A DNA stretch of 64,000 nt from Alistipes dispar. GTDB taxonomy: Bacteria; Bacteroidota; Bacteroidia; Bacteroidales; Rikenellaceae. Of this stretch, positions 43,016-51,954 are shown one piece after another. The notes under the pieces were generated by a model. The model worked only from the letters and a program-made list of their open reading frames with translations. It searched no databases and had not been told where the DNA came from. The position numbers and the translations under genes were made by a program. The DNA lies in NCBI RefSeq assembly GCF_006542685.1, contig NZ_AP019736.1, positions 1,708,001-1,772,000 of the forward strand, read 5' to 3'. Position 1 is the first letter of the stretch, and every line of letters starts with the position of its first letter.

Positions 43016-43138
43016 TCCCGCAGGAGAGACCGGTCGGGCCCCCTGTCGCCGCGCTCCGCCTCCGGTGCGGGGCCGGATCGCGCGGCCGGGGCGGGTCGGC
43101 CGGGTTTCTGCCCGTCGGGGTATCTGTCCGCCGCGGCG

Positions 43139-44608
43139 TCACTCGCCGGTGTCGAGTCGGATCGTGTAGGTCTTTCCCGGTTCGAAGCCGGGATCGTAAA
43201 TCAGCAGAAAGTTTTCGTCCACGGCGGCATTCCATGCCTGTCCGGCCGCGAGGCGGGGATTCGGCAGCCGCTCGGGGAAGAAGTAGCTGAAAGGCAGCCT
43301 GCCCACGTGCTCCTCCTTGAACCGGCCGCCCGCCATGCGCTCGGCGTCGAATGCGGCGGAGGTCGTCACCGTCAGGATGCACTGTCCCTTTTCGTGCCGT
43401 TCGTTCACGGTGAAATCGCGTTCGGCGGGAAGTTCCCGCAGCCGTACGTCCCATGCCGGGTCGCCATAGAACGCCAGTACGTCGCGGTCGAAGAAGAAGC
43501 CCGTCTCGTCCGCCGAGAGTTTCCGCCCCGCGACGCTGTCGGCCCGGACGAAATCCTCCTCGGCGAAACCCTCCTCGCCGAACGGGAAGGCCCGTTCGCC
43601 CAATCCGGGACACCACTCCTCGAGCTGATGCAGCATGTCCTGCTGGTTGAGGTAGAAGGCCTCGGCGAGCGTGTAGCGTCCGGGCGTCGTCAGCCAGTAT
43701 TTCAGTCCGCCCCATCCGTTGCGGCCGTACCAGGTCGGGACCACGTAGCCGGCCATCGCCGCGGCGTTCGCGCTGTTCATCCATGCGACGGCCATGCTCC
43801 CGCGCGTGTTGTCCACGTTGCCGATCAGGCAGTTCCCGATCGGCAGGAACACGCGCCGCTTGTCCGACCCGGCCAGCGGCGTGCGCTCCTCCGGGAAGTC
43901 GGCGTAGAGCGCTCCGTCGGCGCACCGCAGGTTCCCCACCGAGAACGGCATTTCGAGGTTCCGTTCCGTGGCGTGCGAGGCCGTGGTGACGAGATCGGGA
44001 TCGAGCCGGGCGTAGAAGTCGCAGAACTCCCGCAGCAGGTCGGGCCGCCCGTCGGGCAGCAGCCGTCGCGTGCGGTAGTGGGCAACGGAGTCTTCGCCCG
44101 GACGTTTCACGCCGCAGCGGCCCGCGTCGCGGTCGTCCACATAGGCGAAGGCGTCGAACCACTTGCCGCTGCCCACCTCGCGCAGCGTGCTTACGGCGCT
44201 CCGGATGACGAGCGGTTCGCGGGCGTTGCGCACCATGCGCAGCGCCGCTTCGGCGTCGTATCCCGTGATGACGCCCCAGAGGTAGTCGGCGTAGATGTCC
44301 CGGTCCGCCTCGCGGCTCATGCGGTTGAGCTCGATGATGTAGTCGCGCCCGATGCGTTCGGGCCGGTCCACGAAGGCCACGTAGCGGGGCGCCGCGCAGC
44401 GCAGCGCGGGCAGCGCCTCGCGCACCGAATCGCGGTAACGGATCACCCGGGCGCCGGGATGGCTTTCGCGGAGCGCTTCGACGACGGCGCTCCACTGCGG
44501 GTCGTCGGCGATACCGGGTCCGGCGACGATCGCGTAGTCCGATGCGGCCGGGGCCTGCGTGCAGGCGTATGCGGCGGCGGAGAGGAGAAACAGCAGGATT
44601 CGTTTCAT
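43139..44608 (-). CDS. exported protein of unknown family with a possible clan CD His/Cys pair
   Basis: A 489-residue protein with a hydrophobic signal sequence (residues 1-18, ending AAYAC, a poor lipobox). I do not recognise a named family. His212 follows a hydrophobic strand (DLVTTASHATERN) and Cys260 follows another (VFLPIGNCLIG), the order and setting of catalytic residues in clan CD peptidases such as gingipains. The region after Cys260 is rich in Ala, Asn and Trp and well structured. The C-terminal 100 residues look like a beta-sandwich. It lies 28 nt after cls in the same direction. Confidence 0.5.
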   Translation of the reverse strand: MKRILLFLLSAAAYACTQAPAASDYAIVAGPGIADDPQWSAVVEALRESHPGARVIRYRDSVREALPALRCAAPRYVAFVDRPERIGRDYIIELNRMSREADRDIYADYLWGVITGYDAEAALRMVRNAREPLVIRSAVSTLREVGSGKWFDAFAYVDDRDAGRCGVKRPGEDSVAHYRTRRLLPDGRPDLLREFCDFYARLDPDLVTTASHATERNLEMPFSVGNLRCADGALYADFPEERTPLAGSDKRRVFLPIGNCLIGNVDNTRGSMAVAWMNSANAAAMAGYVVPTWYGRNGWGGLKYWLTTPGRYTLAEAFYLNQQDMLHQLEEWCPGLGERAFPFGEEGFAEEDFVRADSVAGRKLSADETGFFFDRDVLAFYGDPAWDVRLRELPAERDFTVNERHEKGQCILTVTTSAAFDAERMAGGRFKEEHVGRLPFSYFFPERLPNPRLAAGQAWNAAVDENFLLIYDPGFEPGKTYTIRLDTGE

Positions 44609-44636
44609 ATCGGGTTGCGGTTTTAGGTTGCGGCGG

Positions 44637-46052
44637 TTACATGAGCGGCGAGAAGACGCGCATGAAGGATTCGGCCCAGCGGCGTCGGCGCGGGCGGCGG
44701 AACCACTCGCCGGGCGTCACGGCGTGGCATTTCGCGGCGTCGGAGTCGAATATCGCGGCCATGCGGGCGGTGAACTCCTCGTCGCAGACGAAGGCATTGA
44801 CCTCGAAGTTGTGCTCGAAGCTGCGGAAATCCATGTTCGCCGAGCCGATCACGGTCAGCGCGTCGTCGGCGATGAGCAGCTTGGAGTGCAGGAATCCCGG
44901 TTCGTAGAAGAGTATCTTCACGCCGGCGCGCATCATGTCGTCGAGGTAGGAGTGCGACGCGAGGTCGATGAGCTTCGAGTCCGAACGCGCCGGGAGCATC
45001 AGCCGCACGTCGGTCCCCGCCAGCGCGGCGGTTTGCAGCGCGGTGTTCAGCACGTCCGAGGGGAGGTAGTAGGGGGTCTGGATCCAGACCCTGCGGCGGG
45101 CGTTTGCCACGGCGTAGCTTTCGGCCTGGAGCAGCGTGCGCCATTTGCCGAAGGGGCCTCCGGCCACGATTTGCAGGATGTCGTCCGTGTAGCGTTTCGC
45201 CGCGGGGAAGTATTCCGGACCGGCGATATGGCGTTTGGTGGTCGCCGACCAGTCGCTCAGGAAGGCGATCTGCAATCCCGCCACGCCGCTCCCCTCGATC
45301 CGGAAATGGGTGTCGCGCCACGAACCCCACTCCGTGCCGCGCACGTAGCGGTCGGCGATGTTCATGCCGCCGATGAAGCCCGTGCGGCCGTCGATGACGA
45401 CGATCTTGCGGTGGTTGCGGTAATTGACCTTGCTCGTGAAGCGCGGGAACTTGACGTGCAGGAAGGCATGGACCTCGATTCCCGCCTCGCGCATCTCCCG
45501 GAAGAACGCCTTCTTGACGCCGCTGCACCCCACGTCGTCGTAGAGAATCCGCACGCGGACTCCCTCGCGGGCCTTCGCGGCGAGCGCGTCGCGGAGGCGG
45601 CGGCCCGTCTCGTCGTCGCTGAGGATGTAGTATTGCAGGTGGATGTGGTGGTGCGCCCGGGCGATCTCCCCGAGCAGCGCCTCCATCTTCGCTCCGCCGT
45701 CGGTGTAGGGGGTGATGCGGCTGCCGTAGAGCGGCACGGCATGGCATGTGCGCCGGAGCAGTTGCGCCAGCGGACGGTACTGTTCCGGCAGGTCGGGACA
45801 GCCGGTGTGTTCGGCCTCCTCCAGTTGCAGGGTGATCCGTTTGCGCGTGCGGCGCGAGATGATGCGCTGTTTCGAGAGATTCTGTCCGAAGAAGAAGTAG
45901 AAGACGAGCCCCGCGACGGGCGCCAGCAGCAGTACGATGATCCACGGCAGGGTCTTCAGCGGATTCCGGTTGTCGGTGATGATGACCAGCACGATGCCGA
46001 GAATCGTGACCGTGTAGAGCGTGAGGAACGTGTATGTCAGGATTTGCTGCAT
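44637..46052 (-). CDS. cls: cardiolipin synthase (phospholipase D superfamily)
   Basis: A 471-residue membrane enzyme that condenses two phosphatidylglycerols to cardiolipin. Two N-terminal helices (about 3-28 and 36-55) are followed by two HKD motifs: HRKIVVIDG near 220 and HSKLLIADD near 395, each with downstream GS/GG-N-D blocks. The PLDNc_N segment and length fit bacterial ClsA. It is 88 nt after the DUF4837 gene and probably co-transcribed with the following exported protein. Confidence 0.94.
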   Translation of the reverse strand: MQQILTYTFLTLYTVTILGIVLVIITDNRNPLKTLPWIIVLLLAPVAGLVFYFFFGQNLSKQRIISRRTRKRITLQLEEAEHTGCPDLPEQYRPLAQLLRRTCHAVPLYGSRITPYTDGGAKMEALLGEIARAHHHIHLQYYILSDDETGRRLRDALAAKAREGVRVRILYDDVGCSGVKKAFFREMREAGIEVHAFLHVKFPRFTSKVNYRNHRKIVVIDGRTGFIGGMNIADRYVRGTEWGSWRDTHFRIEGSGVAGLQIAFLSDWSATTKRHIAGPEYFPAAKRYTDDILQIVAGGPFGKWRTLLQAESYAVANARRRVWIQTPYYLPSDVLNTALQTAALAGTDVRLMLPARSDSKLIDLASHSYLDDMMRAGVKILFYEPGFLHSKLLIADDALTVIGSANMDFRSFEHNFEVNAFVCDEEFTARMAAIFDSDAAKCHAVTPGEWFRRPRRRRWAESFMRVFSPLM

Positions 46053-46140
46053 GGGGGTCTTCGGGGTTTCTTCCGGAGCGCCGCACGGCCCGGGGCGGCG
46101 CCCCTTCCGGACGCAGGGGGCGCTGCGCCTTTCCGGACCG

Positions 46141-47142
46141 CTACTTCTCCGTCTCGGGGAAAGTCACGGTGTAGAGCAGGTGTTCGACGCCGCGCACGAA
46201 GTTGCGTTTGTGGAGCTTGGGCGAATAGACGTAGCAGTCGAGCGTGAAGACGCGGTTCGTGGCCGTGTCCACGGTCGTGTAGCTGACGAACGGACCTCCC
46301 ATGAAATCGTTCTTCACGTCCCAGAAGCCGCGCAGCTCGCACCAGAGACGGCCTTCGAGGCGGAACATCCTGTAGGCCGGGGGGATGACTTCGGAGGTGG
46401 TCATCCAGGAGCCGTCCGACGGACCCGGAATTCGGGCCGCGTACTTGTTGCGGGCGGCGAGCAGCGCCTCGGGGGCGAGCGATTCGGGTCCCTCGTAGGG
46501 GTAGGAGCAGATGAAGAAACCCTGGCTTGCGGCCGGATACTCGTAGCGCGCCCAGAGGAAGTCGTCCTCCTGCTTGGCCAGCACGTAGCCCTTCGGGACT
46601 TTGATTCCGACGCCGAACGTCTTGCGCACGGCGGCGTCGATGCCCGTGTTGTAGAACTTCGAATTGGCCTCCACGGCACGGTCCCGTTCGGCCTGTTCGA
46701 GGGCGTGCACGAGGTTTTCGCGGTTCTTCGAGATGTACTCCACGAGCGAGCGGTCGTCGGGACCCGCCGTCGTCAGGACGATCTGCGGCCGGGCCGTCAC
46801 GTCGTATTCCACGCCTGTCGTCACTTCCGGGAGCGAGGGGTCGATCCGGATCTTGAGGATGTTCCGGTGGTCGGCCACGAGACCCGTGAATCCGCGCTCC
46901 TGCACGCGCAGCACGTCGAAGAGCGGTTCGGTCTGGTTGAGATAGGGAACCGGGGCCGTGAGCACGGCGCGCAGCGTGTCGCCCACCTCGCCCGTCCACT
47001 CCTGCTGCGGGCAGACCACGATCAGCTCGTAGGGCTTGCCCTGCGACGCCTTTTTCGAATCGGTCAGGGTATTGACGGCCTTGCAGCCGGCCGCCGTCGC
47101 CGCGATGAGCGCGGTCAGGATGATGCGGGAGAGTGCTTTCAT
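46141..47142 (-). CDS. DUF4837 lipoprotein
   Basis: A 333-residue lipoprotein with a signal peptide and lipobox AAGC (Cys20). The body fits DUF4837, a Bacteroidota-specific family of unknown function with two similar halves (first ending near residue 130, second from about 170 to the end). It is first in a minus-strand group with cls and the His/Cys protein, so a role at the envelope is plausible. Confidence 0.8.
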   Translation of the reverse strand: MKALSRIILTALIAATAAGCKAVNTLTDSKKASQGKPYELIVVCPQQEWTGEVGDTLRAVLTAPVPYLNQTEPLFDVLRVQERGFTGLVADHRNILKIRIDPSLPEVTTGVEYDVTARPQIVLTTAGPDDRSLVEYISKNRENLVHALEQAERDRAVEANSKFYNTGIDAAVRKTFGVGIKVPKGYVLAKQEDDFLWARYEYPAASQGFFICSYPYEGPESLAPEALLAARNKYAARIPGPSDGSWMTTSEVIPPAYRMFRLEGRLWCELRGFWDVKNDFMGGPFVSYTTVDTATNRVFTLDCYVYSPKLHKRNFVRGVEHLLYTVTFPETEK

Positions 47143-47224
47143 TTCGATCGGTATTGCTCCCCGCGGAGACGGCGTCCGACGCCGGAAAATGTCGTGCGGC
47201 CGCTCTCTCGGGGGAAGTTATTCA

Positions 47225-47232
47225 CAAATATA
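47225..47232 (-). promoter_or_regulatory. Bacteroidota -7 element for the DUF4837 gene
   Basis: Minus-strand TATATTTG, 82 nt before the ATG at 47142, within an AT-rich divergent promoter region. Confidence 0.6.
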
Positions 47233-47266
47233 ACCATATTTTTTCGCATTTGGCGCGGATTTTCCC

Positions 47267-47274
47267 TATTTTTG
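47267..47274 (+). promoter_or_regulatory. Bacteroidota -7 element for the polysaccharide deacetylase gene
   Basis: TATTTTTG, 7 nt before the ATG at 47282; a TTTG at 47249-47252 is 14 nt upstream, closer than consensus. Confidence 0.6.
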
Positions 47275-47281
47275 CTCCGGT

Positions 47282-47890
47282 ATGCGTTTGAAGCCACCGA
47301 AAATAATCCGGCGTCTGATGCCGGACCTGATCTGGGAGATCGCCGACGAGGAGGGGGTTTTCCTCACCTTCGACGACGGACCGACGCCCGGTGTCACGGA
47401 GTGGATTCTCTCGACGCTGGACAAGTATGATGCCAAAGCCACCTTCTTCGTGCTGGGCAAGAACGTCGAGATGTATCCCGACCTCTACCGGCGGATTCTC
47501 GACGCCGGGCACAAGGTGGGCAACCACACCTATTCGCATCAGAAGGGATGGGGCATGAGCCTGGAACGTTACACGGAGGACGTGGATTTCGCCAACGATC
47601 TGATTCACAGCGAACTGTTCCGGCCTCCCTATGCGCGCATCACCCCGGCGCAGGCCCGTCTGCTGGGGCAGCGTTACAAACTGGTCATGTGGGACATCAT
47701 TTCGCGCGACTACAACCGCAAACTCTCGCCGAGGACCTGCCTGCGGAACGTCACGAAGTACCTCGCCCCGGGGGCCATCGTCGTGTTCCACGACAGCGAG
47801 AAGGCTTTCCGCAACATGCGTTACGCCCTGCCCCGCACGCTGGAGAAGATTCGTCAGATGGGGCTCACGTGCAAGGCGATAGAGCTTTGA
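47282..47890 (+). CDS. polysaccharide deacetylase (NodB/CE4 family)
   Basis: A 202-residue CE4 deacetylase. The catalytic base and metal Asp are in TFDDGPTP (about 29-36), the metal histidines in NHTYSH (about 81-86), and the later motifs RPPYARIT, WDIISRDY and VVFHDSEKA complete the active site. No signal peptide is visible; the N-terminus is short and basic, so it may be cytoplasmic or membrane associated. The substrate could be peptidoglycan or a lipid-linked sugar. Confidence 0.88.
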   Translation: MRLKPPKIIRRLMPDLIWEIADEEGVFLTFDDGPTPGVTEWILSTLDKYDAKATFFVLGKNVEMYPDLYRRILDAGHKVGNHTYSHQKGWGMSLERYTEDVDFANDLIHSELFRPPYARITPAQARLLGQRYKLVMWDIISRDYNRKLSPRTCLRNVTKYLAPGAIVVFHDSEKAFRNMRYALPRTLEKIRQMGLTCKAIEL

Positions 47891-47953
47891 GCGTTCCGGA
47901 CGGCGGCCGGAATGCGGGTGCGGAGAAAAATAGGAATATTGCTTTTTTTTTGC

Positions 47954-47961
47954 TAACTTCG
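47954..47961 (+). promoter_or_regulatory. near-consensus -7 element for efp
   Basis: TAACTTCG (one mismatch to TAnnTTTG) after a T9 run, 34 nt before the efp ATG. Confidence 0.45.
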
Positions 47962-47995
47962 CCCCCGCGAAATTCAATATCAAAAACAATACGTT

Positions 47996-48562
47996 ATGGC
48001 AACTACCGCAGACATCAAGATCGGCATGTGCATCGAGCTGGACGGCAAGACCTTTCAGATCGTCGATTTCCAGCATGTGAAACCGGGCAAGGGCCCCGCT
48101 TTCGTTCGCACGAAACTCAAGAACCTCGAGAACGGCCGCGTGCTGGACAACACCTTCTCGGCCGGCGTGAAGATCGAGCCCGTGCGTGTCGAGCGCCGTC
48201 CCTACCAGTTCACCTACGAGGACGATCTGGGCATGCACTTCATGCATACGGAGACCTTCGAGGAGATCAACATCGACAAGAACCTGATAAACAACTACGA
48301 CCTGATGGCCGACGGCCAGATCGTCGAGGTCATGTTCCACACCGAGAAGGAGACCGTGCTTTCGGCCGAACTGCCCCCGATCGTGGACATGGAGGTGACC
48401 TACACCGAGCCGGGCGTCAAGGGCGACACCGCTTCGACCAACTCGCTCAAGCCCGCGACGGTCAATACGGGGGCCACGATCCGCGTGCCGCTGTTCATCA
48501 ACACGGGCGACAAGATCCGCGTCGATACCCGTACGCGCGAATACTACGAGCGCATCAAGTAG
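47996..48562 (+). CDS. efp: elongation factor P
   Basis: A 188-residue translation factor that relieves ribosome stalling at polyproline. Three beta-barrel domains are recognisable. The functional tip loop reads VKPGKGPAFVR, with Lys32 at the residue that is modified in some bacteria. The C-terminal motif TREYYERIK is typical. The gene has its own short unit closed by a strong terminator. Confidence 0.96.
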   Translation: MATTADIKIGMCIELDGKTFQIVDFQHVKPGKGPAFVRTKLKNLENGRVLDNTFSAGVKIEPVRVERRPYQFTYEDDLGMHFMHTETFEEINIDKNLINNYDLMADGQIVEVMFHTEKETVLSAELPPIVDMEVTYTEPGVKGDTASTNSLKPATVNTGATIRVPLFINTGDKIRVDTRTREYYERIK

Positions 48563-48610
48563 GCATCGCCGCTGCCGGCCGGGCGCATGGCCCGGACCCG
48601 GACCGATTCA

Positions 48611-48652
48611 CCCCGGACGAAGATACGGAAACGTGTCCCGTCCGGGGTTTTT
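48611..48652 (+). terminator. intrinsic terminator of efp
   Basis: A 9-bp stem (CCCCGGACG with CGTCCGGGG), an inner 6-bp stem capped by a GAAA tetraloop, then five T, 48 nt after the efp stop. Confidence 0.85.
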
Positions 48653-48740
48653 CGTATGCTGCGGAGGAGAATGGCCGCAGAGTGTGCGGCGCAGGTGTGC
48701 GGAGAGCGAGCCGCGGAGTGTGCGGTCTCCGCTCCCCGGG

Positions 48741-50054
48741 TTACAGGCCCGGGGTTTCGAACTCCTTCATCACGCGTTCCATCTTGCGGCGGATTTCGGC
48801 CGTGCAGAGGTTGCCGATGCTTCCCTCGTGGGTGTGATGCACCTCGCGCGTGGGACTGTATTCGCCCCGCTGGACGGCCATGCCCACCTGCCGGTAGGCC
48901 TCGCGGAACGGCACGCCCTGCAATACCAGCCGGTTCACGTCCTCGACGGTGAACAGGTAGTCGTATTTCCGGTCGTCGAGGATGTGCCCGTTCACCCGCA
49001 GGTGGGCGAGCATGAAGTCGCACATGCCGAGCGTCCGCCGGATCTCGTCCGTGGCCGGGAAGAGGATGTCCTTCAGGAGCTGTAGGTCGCGGTGGTATCC
49101 CGCGGGGAGGTTCGTCGTCAGCAGGGCGATCTCGTTGGGCAGCGCCTGGAGACGGTTGCAGCGGCCCCGCATGATCTCGAAGACGTCGGGATTCTTCTTG
49201 TGGGGCATGATGCTCGACCCGGTGGTCAGCTCGTCGGGCAGCGACACGAACCCGAAATTCTGGCTCATGAAGAGACAGAGGTCCATCGCCATGCGGCCGA
49301 CCGTCGCCGCGACGGCCGCGATGGCCGCCGCCGCCGCCCGTTCGCTCTTGCCGCGGCTCATCTGGGCCGCCACGACGTTGTAGTGCAGCTCCTCGAAACC
49401 CATGAGGCGCGTGGTCATCGTGCGGTCGAGCGGGAACGACGAGCCGTAGCCGGCAGCCGATCCCAGCGGATTCTGGTTGGCTATGTGCCACGCCGCGGCG
49501 AGCAGCCGCATGTCGTCCACGAGCGTTTCGGCGTAGGCCCCGAACCAGAGCCCGAACGACGAGGGCATGGCGATCTGGAGGTGGGTGTAGCCCGGCATCA
49601 GCACCTCCTTGTGGCGTTCGCTCAGCTCCTGCAGCCGGTCGAAGAGCGTGCGCACCGCACCGGCGATCTGCCGCAGTTCGTCGCGCAGGAACAGTTTGAG
49701 GTCCACCAGCACCTGATCGTTGCGCGAGCGTCCCGAGTGGATCTTCTTGCCTGCGTCGCCGAGCCTCCGCGTGAGCATCAGCTCCACCTCGGAGTGCACG
49801 TCTTCCGTGCCGGGTTCGATCTCGAAGCGTCCGGCCTCGATTTCGGCGGCGATCTCCCGCAGTCCCGCGGTCAGCGTCTCCAGCTCCTCGCGGGTCAGCA
49901 GGCCGATCTTCTCGAGCATGGCGATATGCGCCAGCGACCCTTCGACGTCGTAGCGCGCCAGCCGCATGTCCAGCTCGCGGTCCTGTCCCACGGTGTACTC
50001 CTCGATCATTCTGTCCGGCTCGAAGCCCTTGTCCCAAAGTTTCGTACTGCTCAT
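48741..50054 (-). CDS. argH: argininosuccinate lyase
   Basis: A 437-residue enzyme of the fumarase/aspartase superfamily that splits argininosuccinate into arginine and fumarate, the last step of the pathway. The signature GSSIMPHKKNPD near residue 278 holds the catalytic Ser; HSGRSRND near 110 binds substrate. It closes the arginine gene run; its ATG overlaps the stop of the M20 deacylase (ATGA). Confidence 0.95.
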   Translation of the reverse strand: MSSTKLWDKGFEPDRMIEEYTVGQDRELDMRLARYDVEGSLAHIAMLEKIGLLTREELETLTAGLREIAAEIEAGRFEIEPGTEDVHSEVELMLTRRLGDAGKKIHSGRSRNDQVLVDLKLFLRDELRQIAGAVRTLFDRLQELSERHKEVLMPGYTHLQIAMPSSFGLWFGAYAETLVDDMRLLAAAWHIANQNPLGSAAGYGSSFPLDRTMTTRLMGFEELHYNVVAAQMSRGKSERAAAAAIAAVAATVGRMAMDLCLFMSQNFGFVSLPDELTTGSSIMPHKKNPDVFEIMRGRCNRLQALPNEIALLTTNLPAGYHRDLQLLKDILFPATDEIRRTLGMCDFMLAHLRVNGHILDDRKYDYLFTVEDVNRLVLQGVPFREAYRQVGMAVQRGEYSPTREVHHTHEGSIGNLCTAEIRRKMERVMKEFETPGL

Positions 50055-51115
50055 AGTTCCGATGCTAATTTTTCGATGTAGGTTTCATAGACGGCGATCC
50101 CTTCGGCGATCTCCGAAAGGCACACGTATTCGTCGGCCGTGTGCGACCGTTCCGATTCGCCCGGGCCCATCTTGAGCGCCGGGAAGGGCATCAGCGTCCG
50201 GTCCGAAGTCGTGGGCGAGACGAATGTCCGGCGTCCGGCGGCGCGGGCGGCGCGCATGAGCGGATGGTCGTCCGCGACGGCCGCGGCGCGGATGCGCGTC
50301 GAGCGGGGCACGGCTTCCGAACGGATCGCGCGGCGGAGGATTTCGACCGTCTCCTCGTTCGTGTAGGCGTCCGTCGTGCGGATGTCGGCGACGAAGCGGC
50401 AGACGTCGGGCACGACGTTGTGCTGCGTGCCCGCCTCGATCTGCGTGACGGCGATTCCGACGGGCCCCAGCAGCGCCGACTCCCGCTCGAAGCGGAATGT
50501 CCGCAGGCGGGCGATGTCGTCGAGCGCGATGTAGAGGGCGTTGATCCCCTCGTTGCGGGCCGCATGGCCGCTCCGGCCGCGGGCCGTGCAGTCGAGCACC
50601 ACGAGGCCCCGTTCTCCCGCGGCGGCCTGCATGCCGGTCGGTTCGCCCACCAGCGCCATGTCGATCGGTCCCAGCACGGGCAGCAGGGCGCGGATGCCGC
50701 GCTCGCCCATGCACTCCTCCTCGGCCGTGAGGGCCAGTACGAGGTTGAAGGGCAGCGGCCGCGAGCGGAAGGCGAGGAACGTCTCGGCGAGCGCGACGAC
50801 CGAGGCCCCGGCGTCGTTGCTGCCCAGGCCGTACAGCCGGTCACCTTCGACGGCCGGATCGTACGGATCGCGCGTGTAAGAAGCCGCGGGCCGCACCGTG
50901 TCGTGGTGCGAGTTCAGCAGCAGCGTCGGCCGCGCGGGGTCGAATCCGGCGGAACGGGCCCATACGTTGTTGTGGAGCCGTTCGGGAGCCGCACCGCGCT
51001 CCGCGAGGAAGGCGTGGAGCAGGTCGCCCGTGCGCGCCTCGTCGCGCGAGACGGAGGGCGTGGCGACGAGCCGCCGGAGCAGTCCGACGGCCTCTTCGGT
51101 TCTCGTATCCATCAT
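50051..51115 (-). CDS. argE: M20 family N-acylcitrulline/ornithine deacylase
   Basis: A 354-residue zinc peptidase-like deacylase. Metal residues are in LNSHHDTV near 70 and GSNDAGASVV near 100, with the catalytic Glu in TAEEECMG near 128. In this cluster, with an ArgF' enzyme acting before deacylation, it should remove the acyl group from N-acylcitrulline (succinyl or acetyl), giving citrulline for argG. Start could be either of two adjacent ATGs (51115 or 51112). Confidence 0.85.
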   Translation of the reverse strand: MMDTRTEEAVGLLRRLVATPSVSRDEARTGDLLHAFLAERGAAPERLHNNVWARSAGFDPARPTLLLNSHHDTVRPAASYTRDPYDPAVEGDRLYGLGSNDAGASVVALAETFLAFRSRPLPFNLVLALTAEEECMGERGIRALLPVLGPIDMALVGEPTGMQAAAGERGLVVLDCTARGRSGHAARNEGINALYIALDDIARLRTFRFERESALLGPVGIAVTQIEAGTQHNVVPDVCRFVADIRTTDAYTNEETVEILRRAIRSEAVPRSTRIRAAAVADDHPLMRAARAAGRRTFVSPTTSDRTLMPFPALKMGPGESERSHTADEYVCLSEIAEGIAVYETYIEKLASEL

Positions 51116-51183
51116 TCTCTTCGTTCTGTTTTCCGGCTGTTCCCCGGGTCGGTCCGGCCGCAGGGCGGCCGCGTTCGGCCCGG

Positions 51184-51954
51184 TCAGCGTATCGTCGTGC
51201 CCGAGTCGTCGGCGAGGCGTTCGGCGCTGCGTATCGTGACGCTCCGCACGCCCTTTTCGACGGCCCGGAGGGCGTTTTCGATCTTCGGGATCATCCCTTT
51301 CGACACCGTGCCGTCGGCCTTGAGCGGGGGATAGGTCGCGGCGGTGATCTCGCGGATTACGGAGCCCTCGTCCTCCGCGTCGCGCAGCACGCCGCGCTTC
51401 TCGAAGCAGTATATGAGATCGGTCGGCGCGAGGCGTGCGGCGCCCAGCGCCACGGCCGAGGCCACGCTGTCGGCATTGCAGTTGAGCAGCGTACCCCGCC
51501 CGTCGTGCATGATGGCCGGGAAGACGGGCACGAGGCCCGCGTCGAGCAGCCGCCCGAGCAGCTTGTGATCGACCCGCTCGATGTCGCCCACGAAACCGAA
51601 ATCGACCGGTTCCGGTGCGCGGCGGCGGGCCGTCACGATGTTGCCGTCGGCGCCCGACAGTCCGATGGCGTTGCATCCGGCGGCCTGAAGTCCCGCGACG
51701 ATCTGTTTGTTCACCAGCCCGGCGTAGACCATCGTCACCACGTCGAGCATTCCCTTGTCGGTGATGCGGCGTCCTTCGACCATCCGCACCTCCAGCTCCA
51801 GCCGCTCGGCCAGCCGCGTGGCCAGCTTGCCTCCGCCGTGCACCAGGATCTTCGCGCCGGGCAGGGCGGCGAACTCGCCGAGAAACCGTTTGAGGGCCGC
51901 CGCGTCGTCTATGACGTTGCCGCCGATCTTCACGACCGTGATCCGTTCCGTCAT
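51184..51954 (-). CDS. argB: N-acylglutamate kinase ArgB
   Basis: A 256-residue amino-acid kinase that phosphorylates the gamma-carboxyl of N-acylglutamate. The nucleotide-binding VKIGGNVIDD (8-17), ILVHGGGK near 38 and the C-terminal GMIPKIENA near 214 are conserved. The short N-terminus without a helical extension suggests the arginine-insensitive dimer type; this is inference. ATG overlaps the argF' stop by 4 bp. Confidence 0.93.
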   Translation of the reverse strand: MTERITVVKIGGNVIDDAAALKRFLGEFAALPGAKILVHGGGKLATRLAERLELEVRMVEGRRITDKGMLDVVTMVYAGLVNKQIVAGLQAAGCNAIGLSGADGNIVTARRRAPEPVDFGFVGDIERVDHKLLGRLLDAGLVPVFPAIMHDGRGTLLNCNADSVASAVALGAARLAPTDLIYCFEKRGVLRDAEDEGSVIREITAATYPPLKADGTVSKGMIPKIENALRAVEKGVRSVTIRSAERLADDSGTTIR

